A DNA stretch of 64,000 nucleotides from Paragordius varius (GCA_964247055.1 OZ176050.1:124001-188000), one strand, 5' to 3'; shown: positions 23,671 to 37,870, counted from the first letter of the stretch. The notes: generated from the letters alone by a model not told the origin. Made by a program: numbers and translations.

Positions 23671-25790
23671 TTATTTTATACGATTTTAAAAATAAAAATG
23701 GCTACCTAAAATCCATATTTGATCAGGTGATGTCGCCATAATTTTTTTAGGTAGGCCTATGATAGTTCCATCATCACCCTAAATATTGTCGAGATCGGAC
23801 TATAAATGTAATTTTTATGAATTTTTTAAATATTGAAAAAATTTATTTTATACGATATTAAAAATAAAAATGGCTACCTAAAATCCAAATTTGATCAGGT
23901 GATGTCACCATAATTTTTTTTGGGTAGCCCTATGGTAATTCCATCATCACTTCAAATATTTTCGAGATCGGAGTATAAATGTAATTTCTATGAATTTTTT
24001 AAATATTTAAAAAATTTATTTTATACGATTTTAAAAATAAAAATGGCTACCTAAAATCCAAATTTGATCAGGTGATGTCACCATAATTTTTTTTGGGTAG
24101 CCCTATGGTAGTTCCATCATCACTTCAAATATTTTCGAGATCGGAGTATAAATGTAATTTTTATGAATTTTTTAAATATTTAAAAAATTTATTTTATACG
24201 ATTTTAAAAATAAAAATGGCTACCTAAAATCCAAATTTGATCAGGTGATGTCACTATAATTTTTTTTGGGTAGCCCTATGGTAGTTCCATCATCACCCCA
24301 AATATTTTGGGGATCGGACTATAAATGTAATTTTTATGAATTTTTTAAATATTTAAAAAATTTATTTTATACGATATTAAAAATAAAAATGGCTACCTAA
24401 AATCCAAATTTGATCAGGTGATGTCACCATAATTTTTTTTGGGTAGCCCTATGGTAGTTCCATCATCACCCCAAATATTTTCGAGATCGGAGTATAAATG
24501 TAATTTTTATGAATTTTTTAAATATTTAAAAAATTTATTTTATACGATTTTAAAAATAAAAATGGCTACCTAAAATCCAAATTTGATCAGGTGATGTCAC
24601 CATAATTTTTTTTGGGTAGCCCTATGGTAGTTCCATCATTACCCCAAATATTTTGGGGATCGGACTATAAATGTAATTTTTATGAATTTTTTAAATATTT
24701 AAAAAATTTATTTTATACGATTTTAAAAATAAAAATGGCTACCTAAAATCCAAATTTGATAAGGTGATGTCGCCATAATTTTTTTTGGGTAGCCCTATGG
24801 TAGTTCCATCATAACCCTAAATATTTTTGAGATCGGACTTTAAATGTAATTTTTTTGAATTTTTTAAATATTTAAAAAATTTATTTTATACGATTTTAAA
24901 AATATAAATGGCTACCTAAAATCCAAATTTGATCAGGTGATGTCACCATAATTTTTTTTGGGTAGCCCTATGGTAGTTCCATCATCACCCCAAATATTTT
25001 CGAGATCGGAGTATAAATGTAATTTTTATGAATTTTTTAAATTTTTAAAAAATTTATTTTATACGATTTTAAAAATAAAAATGGCTACCTAAAATCCAAA
25101 TTTGATCAGGTGATGTCACTATAATTTTTTTGGGTAGCCCTATGGTAGTTCCATCATCACCCCAAATATTTTGGGGATCGGAATATAAATGTAATTTTTA
25201 TGAATTTTTATGAATTTTTTAAATATTTAAAAAATTTATTTTATACGATTTTAAAAATAAAAATGGCTACCTAAAATCCAAATTTGATCAGGTGATGTCA
25301 CTATAATTTTTTTGGGTAGCCCTATGGTAATTCCATCATCACTTCAAATATTTTCGAGATCGGAGTATAAATGTAATTTATATGAATTTTTTAAATATTT
25401 AAAAAATTTATTTTATACGATTTTAAAAATAAAAATGGCTACCTAAAATCCATATTTGATCAGGTGATGTCGCCATAATTTTTTTAGGTAGGCCTATGAT
25501 AGTTCCATCATCACCCTAAATATTGTCGAGATCGGACTATAAATGTAATTTTTATGAATTTTTTAAATATTGAAAAAATTTATTTTATACGATATTAAAA
25601 ATAAAAATGGCTACCTAAAATCCAAATTTGATCAGGTGATGTCACCATAATTTTTTTTGGGTAGCCCTATGGTAATTCCATCATCACTTCAAATATTTTC
25701 GAGATCGGAGTATAAATGTAATTTCTATGAATTTTTTAAATATTTAAAAATTTATTTTATACGATTTTAAAAATAAAAATGGCTACCTAA
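23670..25790 (+). repeat. 2,771-bp offset duplication, copy 1
   Basis: Matches about 26,441-28,561. Markers at constant offset 2,771: AGGTAGGCC (23,749 and 26,520), TTTCTATG (about 23,985 and 26,756), GATAAGG with CATAACCCTAAAT and GGACTTTAAATG (24,758 and 27,529), and the 10-bp duplication TATGAATTTTTATGAA (25,201 and 27,972). One T-run differs by a base (7 versus 8 T), so the last AGGTAGGCC pair is 2,772 apart. Here the GATAAGG/CATAACCC/TTTTTGAG monomer type first appears; it stays common to the end of the window. Confidence 0.85.
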
Positions 25791-26820
25791 AATCCATATT
25801 TGATCAGGTGATGTCGCCATAATTTTTTTAGGTAGGCCTATGATAGTTCCATCATCACCCTAAATATTGTCGAGATCGGACTATAAATGTAATTTTTATG
25901 AATTTTTTAAATATTGAAAAAATTTATTTTATACGATATTAAAAATAAAAATGGCTACCTAAAATCCAAATTTGATCAGGTGATGTCACCATAATTTTTT
26001 TTGGGTAGCCCTATGGTAATTCCATCATCACTTCAAATATTTTCGAGATCGGAGTATAAATGTAATTTTTATGAATTTTTTAAATATTTAAAAAATTTAT
26101 TTTATACGATTTTAAAAATAAAAATGGCTACCTAAAATCCATATTTGATCAGGTGATGTCGCCATAATTTTTTTAGGTAGGCCTATGATAGTTCCATCAT
26201 CACCCTAAATATTGTCGAGATCGGACTATAAATGTAATTTTTATGAATTTTTTAAATATTGAAAAAATTTATTTTATACGATATTAAAAATAAAAATGGC
26301 TACCTAAAATCCAAATTTGATCAGGTGATGTCACCATAATTTTTTTTGGGTAGCCCTATGGTAATTCCATCATCACTTCAAATATTTTCGAGATCGGAGT
26401 ATAAATGTAATTTCTATGAATTTTTTAAATATTTAAAAAATTTATTTTATACGATTTTAAAAATAAAAATGGCTACCTAAAATCCATATTTGATCAGGTG
26501 ATGTCGCCATAATTTTTTTAGGTAGGCCTATGATAGTTCCATCATCACCCTAAATATTGTCGAGATCGGACTATAAATGTAATTTTTATGAATTTTTTAA
26601 ATATTGAAAAAATTTATTTTATACGATATTAAAAATAAAAATGGCTACCTAAAATCCAAATTTGATCAGGTGATGTCACCATAATTTTTTTTGGGTAGCC
26701 CTATGGTAATTCCATCATCACTTCAAATATTTTCGAGATCGGAGTATAAATGTAATTTCTATGAATTTTTTAAATATTTAAAAAATTTATTTTATACGAT
26801 TTTAAAAATAAAAATGGCTA
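25440..26820 (+). repeat. 345-bp dimer amplified four times
   Basis: AGGTAGGCC occurs at 25,486, 25,830, 26,175 and 26,520, spacing 344, 345, 345. Each dimer pairs an AGGTAGGCC/CCCTAAAT/TTGTCGAG/AAATATTGAAAA monomer with a GGTAATTCC/CACTTCAAAT/TTTTCGAG monomer. The first interval is one base shorter because of AATATTTAAAAATTT at about 25,742. Elsewhere the AGGTAGGCC monomer is at least about 1.2 kb from the next one, so this is a local expansion. Confidence 0.9.
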
Positions 26821-28561
26821 CCTAAAATCCAAATTTGATCAGGTGATATCACCATAATTTTTTTTGGGTAGCCCTATGGTAGTTCCATCATCACTTCAAA
26901 TATTTTCGAGATCGGAGTATAAATGTAATTTTTATGAATTTTTTAAATATTTAAAAAATTTATTTTATACGATTTTAAAAATAAAAATGGCTACCTAAAA
27001 TCCAAATTTGATCAGGTGATGTCACTATAATTTTTTTTGGGTAGCCCTATGGTAGTTCCATCATCACCCCAAATATTTTGGGGATCGGACTATAAATGTA
27101 ATTTTTATGAATTTTTTAAATATTTAAAAAATTTATTTTATACGATATTAAAAATAAAAATGGCTACCTAAAATCCAAATTTGATCAGGTGATGTCACCA
27201 TAATTTTTTTTGGGTAGCCCTATGGTAGTTCCATCATCACCCCAAATATTTTCGAGATCGGAGTATAAATGTAATTTTTATGAATTTTTTAAATATTTAA
27301 AAAATTTATTTTATACGATTTTAAAAATAAAAATGGCTACCTAAAATCCAAATTTGATCAGGTGATGTCACCATAATTTTTTTTGGGTAGCCCTATGGTA
27401 GTTCCATCATCACCCCAAATATTTTGGGGATCGGACTATAAATGTAATTTTTATGAATTTTTTAAATATTTAAAAAATTTATTTTATACGATTTTAAAAA
27501 TAAAAATGGCTACCTAAAATCCAAATTTGATAAGGTGATGTCGCCATAATTTTTTTTGGGTAGCCCTATGGTAGTTCCATCATAACCCTAAATATTTTTG
27601 AGATCGGACTTTAAATGTAATTTTTTTGAATTTTTTAAATATTTAAAAAATTTATTTTATACGATTTTAAAAATATAAATGGCTACCTAAAATCCAAATT
27701 TGATCAGGTGATGTCACCATAATTTTTTTTGGGTAGCCCTATGGTAGTTCCATCATCACCCCAAATATTTTCGAGATCGGAGTATAAATGTAATTTTTAT
27801 GAATTTTTTAAATTTTTAAAAAATTTATTTTATACGATTTTAAAAATAAAAATGGCTACCTAAAATCCAAATTTGATCAGGTGATGTCACTATAATTTTT
27901 TTGGGTAGCCCTATGGTAGTTCCATCATCACCCCAAATATTTTGGGGATCGGAATATAAATGTAATTTTTATGAATTTTTATGAATTTTTTAAATATTTA
28001 AAAAATTTATTTTATACGATTTTAAAAATAAAAATGGCTACCTAAAATCCAAATTTGATCAGGTGATGTCACTATAATTTTTTTTGGGTAGCCCTATGGT
28101 AATTCCATCATCACTTCAAATATTTTCGAGATCGGAGTATAAATGTAATTTTTATGAATTTTTTAAATATTTAAAAAATTTATTTTATACGATTTTAAAA
28201 ATAAAAATGGCTACCTAAAATCCATATTTGATCAGGTGATGTCGCCATAATTTTTTTAGGTAGGCCTATGATAGTTCCATCATCACCCTAAATATTGTCG
28301 AGATCGGACTATAAATGTAATTTTTATGAATTTTTTAAATATTGAAAAAATTTATTTTATACGATATTAAAAATAAAAATGGCTACCTAAAATCCAAATT
28401 TGATCAGGTGATGTCACCATAATTTTTTTTGGGTAGCCCTATGGTAATTCCATCATCACTTCAAATATTTTCGAGATCGGAGTATAAATGTAATTTCTAT
28501 GAATTTTTTAAATATTTAAAAAATTTATTTTATACGATTTTAAAAATAAAAATGGCTACCT
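26441..28561 (+). repeat. 2,771-bp offset duplication, copy 2
   Basis: Second copy of about 23,670-25,790. The four-dimer run lies between the diagnostic ends of the two copies, so it either mediated the duplication or grew at its junction. Includes the second 10-bp insertion monomer (27,972). Confidence 0.85.
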
Positions 28562-31138
28562 AAAATCCAAATTTGATCAGGTGATGTCACCATAATTTTT
28601 TTTGGGTAGCCCTATGGTAGTTCCATCATCACTTCAAATATTTTCGAGATCGGAGTATAAATGTAATTTTTATGAATTTTTTAAATATTTAAAAAATTTA
28701 TTTTATACGATTTTAAAAATAAAAATGGCTACCTAAAATCCAAATTTGATCAGGTGATGTCACTATAATTTTTTTTGGGTAGCCCTATGGTAGTTCCATC
28801 ATCACCCCAAATATTTTGGGGATCGGACTATAAATGTAATTTTTATGAATTTTTTAAATATTTAAAAAATTTATTTTATACGATATTAAAAATAAAAATG
28901 GCTACCTAAAATCCAAATTTGATCAGGTGATGTCACCATAATTTTTTTTGGGTAGCCCTATGGTAGTTCCATCATCACCCCAAATATTTTCGAGATCGGA
29001 GTATAAATGTAATTTTTATGAATTTTTTAAATATTTAAAATATTTATTTTATACGATTTTAAAAATAAAAATGGCTACCTAAAATCCAAATTTGATCAGG
29101 TGATGTCACCATAATTTTTTTTGGGTAGCCCTATGGTAGTTCCATCATCACCCCAAATATTTTCGAGATCGGAGTATAAATGTAATTTTTATGAATTTTT
29201 TAAATTTTTAAAAAATTTATTTTATACGATTTTAAAAATAAAAATGGCTACCTAAAATCCAAATTTGATCAGGTGATGTCACTATAATTTTTTTTGGGTA
29301 GCCCTATGGTAGTTCCATCATCACCCCAAATATTTTGGGGATCGGACTATAAATGTAATTTTTATGAATTTTTTAAATATTTAAAAAATTTATTTTATAC
29401 GATATTAAAAATAAAAATGGCTACCTAAAATCCAAATTTGATCAGGTGATGTCACCATAATTTTTTTTGGGTAGCCCTATGGTAGTTCCATCATCACCCC
29501 AAATATTTTCGAGATCGGAGTATAAATGTAATTTTTATGAATTTTTTAAATATTTAAAATATTTATTTTATACGATTTTAAAAATAAAAATGGCTACCTA
29601 AAATCCAAATTTGATCAGGTGATGTCACCATAATTTTTTTTGGGTAGCCCTATGGTAGTTCCATCATCACCCCAAATATTTTGGGGATCGGACTATAAAT
29701 GTAATTTTTATGAATTTTTTAAATATTTAAAAAATTTATTTTATACGATTTTAAAAATAAAAATGGCTACCTAAAATCCAAATTTGATAAGGTGATGTCG
29801 CCATAATTTTTTTTGGGTAGCCCTATGGTAGTTCCATCATAACCCTAAATATTTTTGAGATCGGACTTTAAATGTAATTTTTTTGAATTTTTTAAATATT
29901 TAAAAAATTTATTTTATACGATTTTAAAAATATAAATGGCTACCTAAAATCCAAATTTGATCAGGTGATGTCACCATAATTTTTTTTGGGTAGCCCTATG
30001 GTAGTTCCATCATCACCCCAAATATTTTCGAGATCGGAGTATAAATGTAATTTTTATGAATTTTTTAAATTTTTAAAAAATTTATTTTATACGATTTTAA
30101 AAATAAAAATGGCTACCTAAAATCCAAATTTGATCAGGTGATGTCACTATAATTTTTTTGGGTAGCCCTATGGTAGTTCCATCATCACCCCAAATATTTT
30201 GGGGATCGGAATATAAATGTAATTTTTATGAATTTTTTAAATATTTAAAAAATTTATTTTATACGATTTTAAAAATAAAAATGGCTACCTAAAATCCAAA
30301 TTTGATCAGGTGATGTGACCATAATTTTTTTTGGGTAGCCCTATGGTAGTTCCATCATCACCCCAAATATTTTGGGGATCGGACTATAAATGTAATTTTT
30401 AGGAATTTTTTAAATATTTAAAAAATTTATTTTATACGATTTTAAAAATAAAAATGGCTACCTAAAATCCAAATTTGATCAGGTCATGTCACTATAATTT
30501 TTTTGGGTAGCCCTATGGTAGTTCCATCATCACCCCAAATATTTTCGAGATCGGACTATAAATGTAATTTTTATGAATTTTTTAAATATTTAAAAAATTT
30601 ATTTTATACGATTTTAAAAATAAAAATGGCTACCTAAAATCCAAATTTGATCAGGTGATGTCACCATAATTTTTTTTGGGTAGCCCTATGGTATCCATCA
30701 TCACCCCAAATATTTTCGAGATCGGAGTATAAATGTAATTTTTATGAATTTTTTAAATATTTAAAAAATTTATTTTATACGATTTTAAAAATAAAAATGG
30801 CTACCTAAAATCCAAATTTGATCAGGTGATGTCACCATAATTTTTTTTGGGTAGCCCTATGGTAGTTCCATCATCACCCCAAATATTTTCGAGATCGGAG
30901 TATAAATGTAATTTTTATGAATTTTTTAAATATTTAAAAAATTTATTTTATACGATTTTAAAAATAAAAATGGCTACCTAAAATCCAAATTTGATCAGGT
31001 GGTGTCACCATAATTTTTTTTGGGTAGCCCGATGGTAGTTCCATCATCACCCCAAATATTTTGGGGATCGGACTATAAATGTAATTTTTATGAATTTTTT
31101 AAATATTTAAAAAATTTATTTTATACGATTTTAAAAAT
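28030..31138 (+). repeat. 3,109-bp tandem duplication, copy 1 (18 monomers)
   Basis: Adjacent copies 28,030-31,138 and 31,139-34,250. Matched markers: AGGTAGGCC 28,258/31,367, TTTCTATG about 28,494/31,603, ATGTGACC 30,313/33,421, TATGGTATCC 30,692/33,800 (offset 3,108-3,109). Copy 1 holds one extra trimer: AAATATTTAAAATATTT occurs at 29,031 and again at 29,550, 519 bp apart, but only once (32,140) in copy 2. AGGAATT is first seen here, near 30,400. Confidence 0.87.
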
Positions 31139-34100
31139 AAAAATGGCTACCTAAAATCCAAATTTGATCAGGTGATGTCACTATAATTTTTTTTGGGTAG
31201 CCCTATGGTAATTCCATCATCACTTCAAATATTTTCGAGATCGGAGTATAAATGTAATTTTTATGAATTTTTTAAATATTTAAAAAATTTATTTTATACG
31301 ATTTTAAAAATAAAAATGGCTACCTAAAATCCATATTTGATCAGGTGATGTCGCCATAATTTTTTTAGGTAGGCCTATGATAGTTCCATCATCACCCTAA
31401 ATATTGTCGAGATCGGACTATAAATGTAATTTTTATGAATTTTTTAAATATTGAAAAAATTTATTTTATACGATATTAAAAATAAAAATGGCTACCTAAA
31501 ATCCAAATTTGATCAGGTGATGTCACCATAATTTTTTTTGGGTAGCCCTATGGTAATTCCATCATCACTTCAAATATTTTCGAGATCGGAGTATAAATGT
31601 AATTTCTATGAATTTTTTAAATATTTAAAAAATTTATTTTATACGATTTTAAGAATAAAAATGGCTACCTAAAATCCAAATTTGATCAGGTGATGTCACC
31701 ATAATTTTTTTTGGGTAGCCCTATGGTAGTTCCATCATCACTTCAAATATTTTCAAGATCGGAGTATAAATGTAATTTTTATGAATTTTTTAAATATTTA
31801 AAAAATTTATTTTATACGATTTTAAAAATAAAAATGGCTACCTAAAATCCAAATTTGATCAGGTGATGTCACTATAATTTTTTTTGGGTAGCCCTATGGT
31901 AGTTCCATCATCACCCCAAATATTTTGGGGATCGGACTATAAATGTAATTTTTATGAATTTTTTAAATATTTAAAAAATTTATTTTATACGATATTAAAA
32001 ATAAAAATGGCTACCTAAAATCCAAATTTGATCAGGTGATGTCACCATAATTTTTTTTGGGTAGCCCTATGGTAGTTCCATCATCACCCCAAATATTTTC
32101 GAGATCGGAGTATAAATGTAATTTTTATGAATTTTTTAAATATTTAAAATATTTATTTTATACGATTTTAAAAATAAAAATGGCTACCTAAAATCCAAAT
32201 TTGATCAGGTGATGTCACCATAATTTTTTTTGGGTAGCCCTATGGTAGTTCCATCATCACCCCAAATATTTTGGGGATCGGACTATAAATGTAATTTTTA
32301 TGAATTTTTTAAATATTTAAAAAATTTATTTTATACGAATTTAAAAATAAAAATGGCTACCTAAAATCCAAATTTGATAAGGTGATGTCGCCATAATTTT
32401 TTTTGGGTAGCCCTATGGTAGTTCCATCATAACCCTAAATATTTTTGAGATCGGACTTTAAATGTAATTTTTTTGAATTTTTTAAATATTTAAAAAATTT
32501 ATTTTATACGATTTTAAAAATATAAATGGCTACCTAAAATCCAAATTTGATCAGGTGATGTCACCATAATTTTTTTTGGGTAGCCCTATGGTAGTTCCAT
32601 CATCACCCCAAATATTTTCGAGATCGAAGTATAAATGTAATTTTTATGAATTTTTTAAATTTTTAAAAAATTTATTTTATACGATTTTAAAAATAAAAAT
32701 GGCTACCTAAAATCCAAATTTGATCAGGTGATGTCACTATAATTTTTTTGGGTAGCCCTATGGTAGTTCCATCATCACCCCAAATATTTTGGGGATCGGA
32801 ATATAAATGTAATTTTTATGAATTTTTTAAATATTTAAAAAATTTATTTTATACGATTTTAAAAATAAAAATGGCTACCTAAAATCCAAATTTGATAAGG
32901 TGATGTCGCCATAATTTTTTTTGGGTAGCCCTATGGTAGTTCCATCATAACCCTAAATATTTTTGAGATCGGACTTTAAATGTAATTTTTTTGAATTTTT
33001 TAAATATTTAAAAAATTTATTTTATACGATTTTAAAAATATAAATGGCTACCTAAAATCCAAATTTGATCAGGTGATGTCACCATAATTTTTTTTGGGTA
33101 GCCCTATGGTAGTTCCATCATCACCCCAAATATTTTCGAGATCGGAGTATAAATGTAATTTTTATGAATTTTTTAAATTTTTAAAAAATTTATTTTATAC
33201 GATTTTAAAAATAAAAATGGCTACCTAAAATCCAAATTTGATCAGGTGATGTCACTATAATTTTTTTGGGTAGCCCTATGGTAGTTCCATCATCACCCCA
33301 AATATTTTGGGGATCGGAATATAAATGTAATTTTTATGAATTTTTTAAATATTTAAAAAATTTATTTTATACGATTTTAAAAATAAAAATGGCTACCTAA
33401 AATCCAAATTTGATCAGGTGATGTGACCATAATTTTTTTTGGGTAGCCCTATGGTAGTTCCATCATCACCCCAAATATTTTGGGGATCGGACTATAAATG
33501 TAATTTTTAGGAATTTTTTAAATATTTAAAAAATTTATTTTATACGATTTTAAAAATAAAAATGGCTACCTAAAATCCAAATTTGATCAGGTGATGTCAC
33601 TATAATTTTTTTGGGTAGCCCTATGGTAGTTCCATCATCACCCCAAATATTTTCGAGATCGGACTATAAATGTAATTTTTATGAATTTTTTAAATATTTA
33701 AAAAATTTATTTTATACAATTTTAAAAATAAAAATGGCTACCTAAAATCCAAATTTGATCAGGTGATGTCACCATAATTTTTTTTGGGTAGCCCTATGGT
33801 ATCCATCATCACCCCAAATATTTTCGAGATCGGAGTATAAATGTAATTTTTATGAATTTTTTAAATATTTAAAAAATTTATTTTATACGATTTTAAAAAT
33901 AAAAATGGCTACCTAAAATCCAAATTTGATCAGGTGATGTCACCATAATTTTTTTTGGGTAGCCCTATGGTAGTTCCATCATCACCCCAAATATTTTCGA
34001 GATCGGAGTATAAATATAATTTTTATGAATTTTTTAAATATTTAAAAAATTTATTTTATACGATTTTAAAAATAAAAATGGCTACCTAAAATCCAAATTT

Positions 34101-34250
34101 GATCAGGTGATGTCACCATAATTTTTTTTGGGTAGCCCTATGGTAGTTCCATCATCACCCCAAATATTTTGGGGATCGGACTATAAATGTAATTTTTATG
34201 AATTTTTTAATATTTAAAAAATTTATTTTATACGATTTTAAAAATAAAAA
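31139..34250 (+). repeat. 3,109-bp tandem duplication, copy 2
   Basis: Second copy of 28,030-31,138. It lacks the 519-bp trimer gain of copy 1 but has its own trimer gain: GATAAGG occurs at 32,376 and again at 32,894, 518 bp apart. The two independent three-monomer gains cancel, so the outer offset stays 3,109. Private changes include ACGAATTTAA at about 32,336 and TTTCAAGATCGG near 31,752. Confidence 0.87.
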
Positions 34251-36120
34251 TGGCTACCTAAAATCCAAATTTGATAAGGTGATGTCGCCATAATTTTTTT
34301 TGGGTAGCCCTATGGTAGTTCCATCATAACCCCAAATATTTTTGAGATCGGACTTTAAATGTAATTTTTTTGAATTTTTTAAATATTTAAAAAATTTATT
34401 TTATACGATTTTAAAAATATAAATGGCTACCTAAAATCCAAATTTGATCAGGTGATGTCACCATAATTTTTTTTGGGTAGCCCTATGGTAGTTCCATCAT
34501 CACCCCAAATATTTCCGAGATCGGAGTATAAATGTAATTTTTATGAATTTTTTAAATTAAAAAATTTATTTTATACGATTTTAAAAATAAAAATGGCTAC
34601 CTAAAATCCAAATTTGATCAGGTGATGTCACTATAATATTTTTGGGTAGCCCTATGGTAGTTCCATCATCACCCCAAATATTTTGGGGATCGGACTATAA
34701 ATGTAATTTTTAGGAATTTTTTAAATATTTAAAAAATTTATTTTATACGATTTTAAAAATAAAAATGGCTACCTAAAATCCAAATTTGATCAGGTGATGT
34801 CACTATAATTTTTTTGGGTAGCCCTATGGTAGTTCCATCATCACCCCAAATATTTTCGAGATCGGAGTATAAATGTAATTTTTAGGAATTTTTTAAATAT
34901 TTAAAAAATTTATTTTATACGATTTTAAAAATAAAAATGGCTACCTAAAATCCAAATTTGATCAGGTGATGTCACTATAATTTTTTTGGGTAGCCCTATG
35001 GTAGTTCCATCATCACCCCAAATATTTTCGAGATCGGAGTATAAATGTAATTTTTATGAATTTTTTAAATATTTAAAAAATTTATTTTATACGATTTTAA
35101 AAATAAAAATGGCTACCTAAAATCCAAATTTGATCAGGTGATGTCACTATAATTTTTTTGGGTAGCCCTATGGTAGTTCCATCATCACCCCAAATATTTT
35201 GGGGATCGGACTATAAATGTAATTTTTAGGAATTTTTTAAATATTTAAAAAATTTATTTTATACGATTTTAAAAATAAAAATGGCTACCTAAAATCCAAA
35301 TTTGATCAGGTGATGTCACTATAATTTTTTTGGGTAGCCCTATGGTAGTTCCATCATAACCCCAAATATTTTTGAGATCGGACTTTAAATGTAATTTTTT
35401 TGAATTTTTTAAATATTTAAAAAATTTATTTTATACGATTTTAAAAATATAAATGGCTACCTAAAATCCAAATTTGATCAGGTGATGTCACCATAATTTT
35501 TTTTGGGTAGCCCTATGGTAGTTCCATCATCACCCCAAATATTTCCGAGATCGGAGTATAAATGTAATTTTTATGAATTTTTTAAATTAAAAAATTTATT
35601 TTATACGATTTTAAAAATAAAAATGGCTACCTAAAATCCAAATTTGATCAGGTGATGTCACTATAATTTTTTTGGGTAGCCCTATGGTAGTTCCATCATC
35701 ACCCCAAATATTTTGGGGATCGGACTATAAATGTAATTTTTAGGAATTTTTTAAATATTTAAAAAATTTATTTTATACGATTTTAAAAATAAAAATGGCT
35801 ACCTAAAATCCAAATTTGATCAGGTGATGTCACTATAATTTTTTTGGGTAGCCCTATGGTAGTTCCATCATAACCCCAAATATTTTTGAGATCGGACTTT
35901 AAATGTAATTTTTTTGAATTTTTTAAATATTTAAAAAATTTATTTTATACGATTTTAAAAATATAAATGGCTACCTAAAATCCAAATTTGATCAGGTGAT
36001 GTCACCATAATTTTTTTTGGGTAGCCCTATGGTAGTTCCATCATCACCCCAAATATTTCCGAGATCGGAGTATAAATGTAATTTTTATGAATTTTTTAAA
36101 TTAAAAAATTTATTTTATAC
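34250..36120 (+). repeat. Trimer and hexamer reiterations with AAATTAAAAAA monomers
   Basis: TTTAAATTAA marks three monomers at 34,551, 35,581 and 36,095, spaced 1,030 (6 monomers) and 514 bp (3 monomers). Each follows a CATAACCCC/TTTTTGAG/GGACTTTAAATG monomer and carries TTTCCGAG. The recurring trimer is CATAACCCC type, TTTCCGAG type with shortened palindrome, then CACTATAA/7 T/TTTTGGGG/AGGAATT type. No genes. Confidence 0.82.
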
Positions 36121-37870
36121 GATTTTAAAAATAAAAATGGCTACCTAAAATCCAAATTTGATCAGGTGATGTCACTATAATTTTTTTGGGTAGCCCTATG
36201 GTAGTTCCATCATCACCCCAAATATTTTCGAGATCGGACTATAAATGTAATTTTTAGGAATTTTTTAAATATTTAAAAAATTTATTTTATACGATTTTAA
36301 AAATAAAAATGGCTACCTAAAATCCAAATTTGATCAGGTGATGTCACTATAATTTTTTTGGGTAGCCCTATGGTAGTTCCATCATCACCCCAAATATTTT
36401 CGAGATCGGAGTATAAATGTAATTTTTAGGAATTTTTTAAATATTTAAAAAATTTATTTTATACGATTTTAAAAATAAAAATGGCTACCTAAAATCCAAA
36501 TTTGATCAGGTGATGTCACTATAATTTTTTTGGGTAGCCCTATGGTAGTTCCATCATCACCCCAAATATTTTCGAGATCGGAGTATAAATGTAATTTTTA
36601 TGAATTTTTTAAATATTTAAAAAATTTATTTTATACGATTTTAAAAATAAAAATGGCTACCTAAAATCCAAATTTGATCAGCTGATGTTACCATAATTTT
36701 TTTTGGGTAGCCCTATGGTAGTTCCATCATCACCCCAAATATTTTCGAGATCGGAGTATAAATGTAATTTTTATGAATTTTTTAAATATTTAAAAAATTT
36801 ATTTTATACGATTGTAAAAATAAAAATGGCTACCTAAAATCCAAATTTGATCAGGTTATGTCGCCATAATTTTTTTTCTGAGCCCTATGGTAGTTCCATC
36901 ATCACCCCAAATATTGTCGAGATCGGAGTATAAATGTAGTTTTTTTGAATTTTTTTAATATTTAAAAAATTTATTTTATACGATTTTAAAAATAAAAATG
37001 GCTACCTAAAATCCAAATTTGATCAGGTGATGTCACCATAATTTTTTTTGGGTAGCCCTATGGTAGTTCCATCATCACCCCAAATATTTTCGAGATCGGA
37101 GTATAAATGTAATTTTTATGAATTTTTTAAATATTTAAAAAATTTATTTTATACGATTTTAAAAATAAAAATGGCTACCTAAAATCCAAATTTGATCAGG
37201 TGATGTCACCATATTTTTTTTTGGGTAGCCCTATGGTAGTTCCATCATCACCCCAAATATTGTCGAGATCGGAGTATAAATGTAATTTTTTTGAATTTTT
37301 TAAATATTTAAAAAATTTATTTTATACGATTTTAAAAATAAAAATGGCTACCTAAAATCCAAATTTGATCAGGTGATGTCGCCATAATTTTTTTTGGGTA
37401 GCCCTATGGTAGTTCCATCATCACCCCAAATATTTTCGAGATCGGAGTATAAATGTAATTTTTATGAATTTTTTAAATATTTAAAAAATTTATTTTATAC
37501 GATTTTAAAAATAAAAATGGCTACCTAAAATCCAAATTTGATCAGGTGATGTCACCATAATTTTTTTTGGGTAGCCCTATGGTAGTTCCATCATCACCCC
37601 AAATATTTTCGAGATCGGAGTATAAATGTAATTTTTATGAATTTTATAAATATTTAAAAAATTTATTTTATACGATTTTAAAAATAAAAATGGCTACCTA
37701 AAATCCAAATTTGATCAGGTGATGTCACCATAATTTTTTTTGGGTAGCCCTATGGTAGTTCCATCATCACCCCAAATATTTTGGGGATCGGACTATAAAT
37801 GTAATTTTTATGAATTTTTTAAATATTTAAAAAATTTATTTTATACGATTTTAAAAATAAAAATGGCTAC
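35600..37870 (+). repeat. 5,691-bp offset duplication, copy 1
   Basis: Recurs at about 41,291-43,560. Markers at offset 5,691: TAACCCC (35,871 and 41,562), TTTAAATTAA (36,095 and 41,786), CTGAGCCC (36,878 and 42,569) and ATATTTTTTTT in place of ATAATTTTTTTT (37,211 and 42,902). One monomer differs (TTTTCGAG at about 36,225 versus TTTTGGGG at about 41,915). It contains the first CAGCTG monomer of the window (36,679), followed by ACGATTGTAAA and the CTGAGCCC monomer, a trio that stays together in every later occurrence. Confidence 0.85.

Noticed and set aside
23749-23800. CCCTAAA, resembling a telomere repeat unit
   Set aside because: It occurs once per AGGTAGGCC or CATAACCC monomer and is never tandem. 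It is a C-to-T variant of CCCCAAA.
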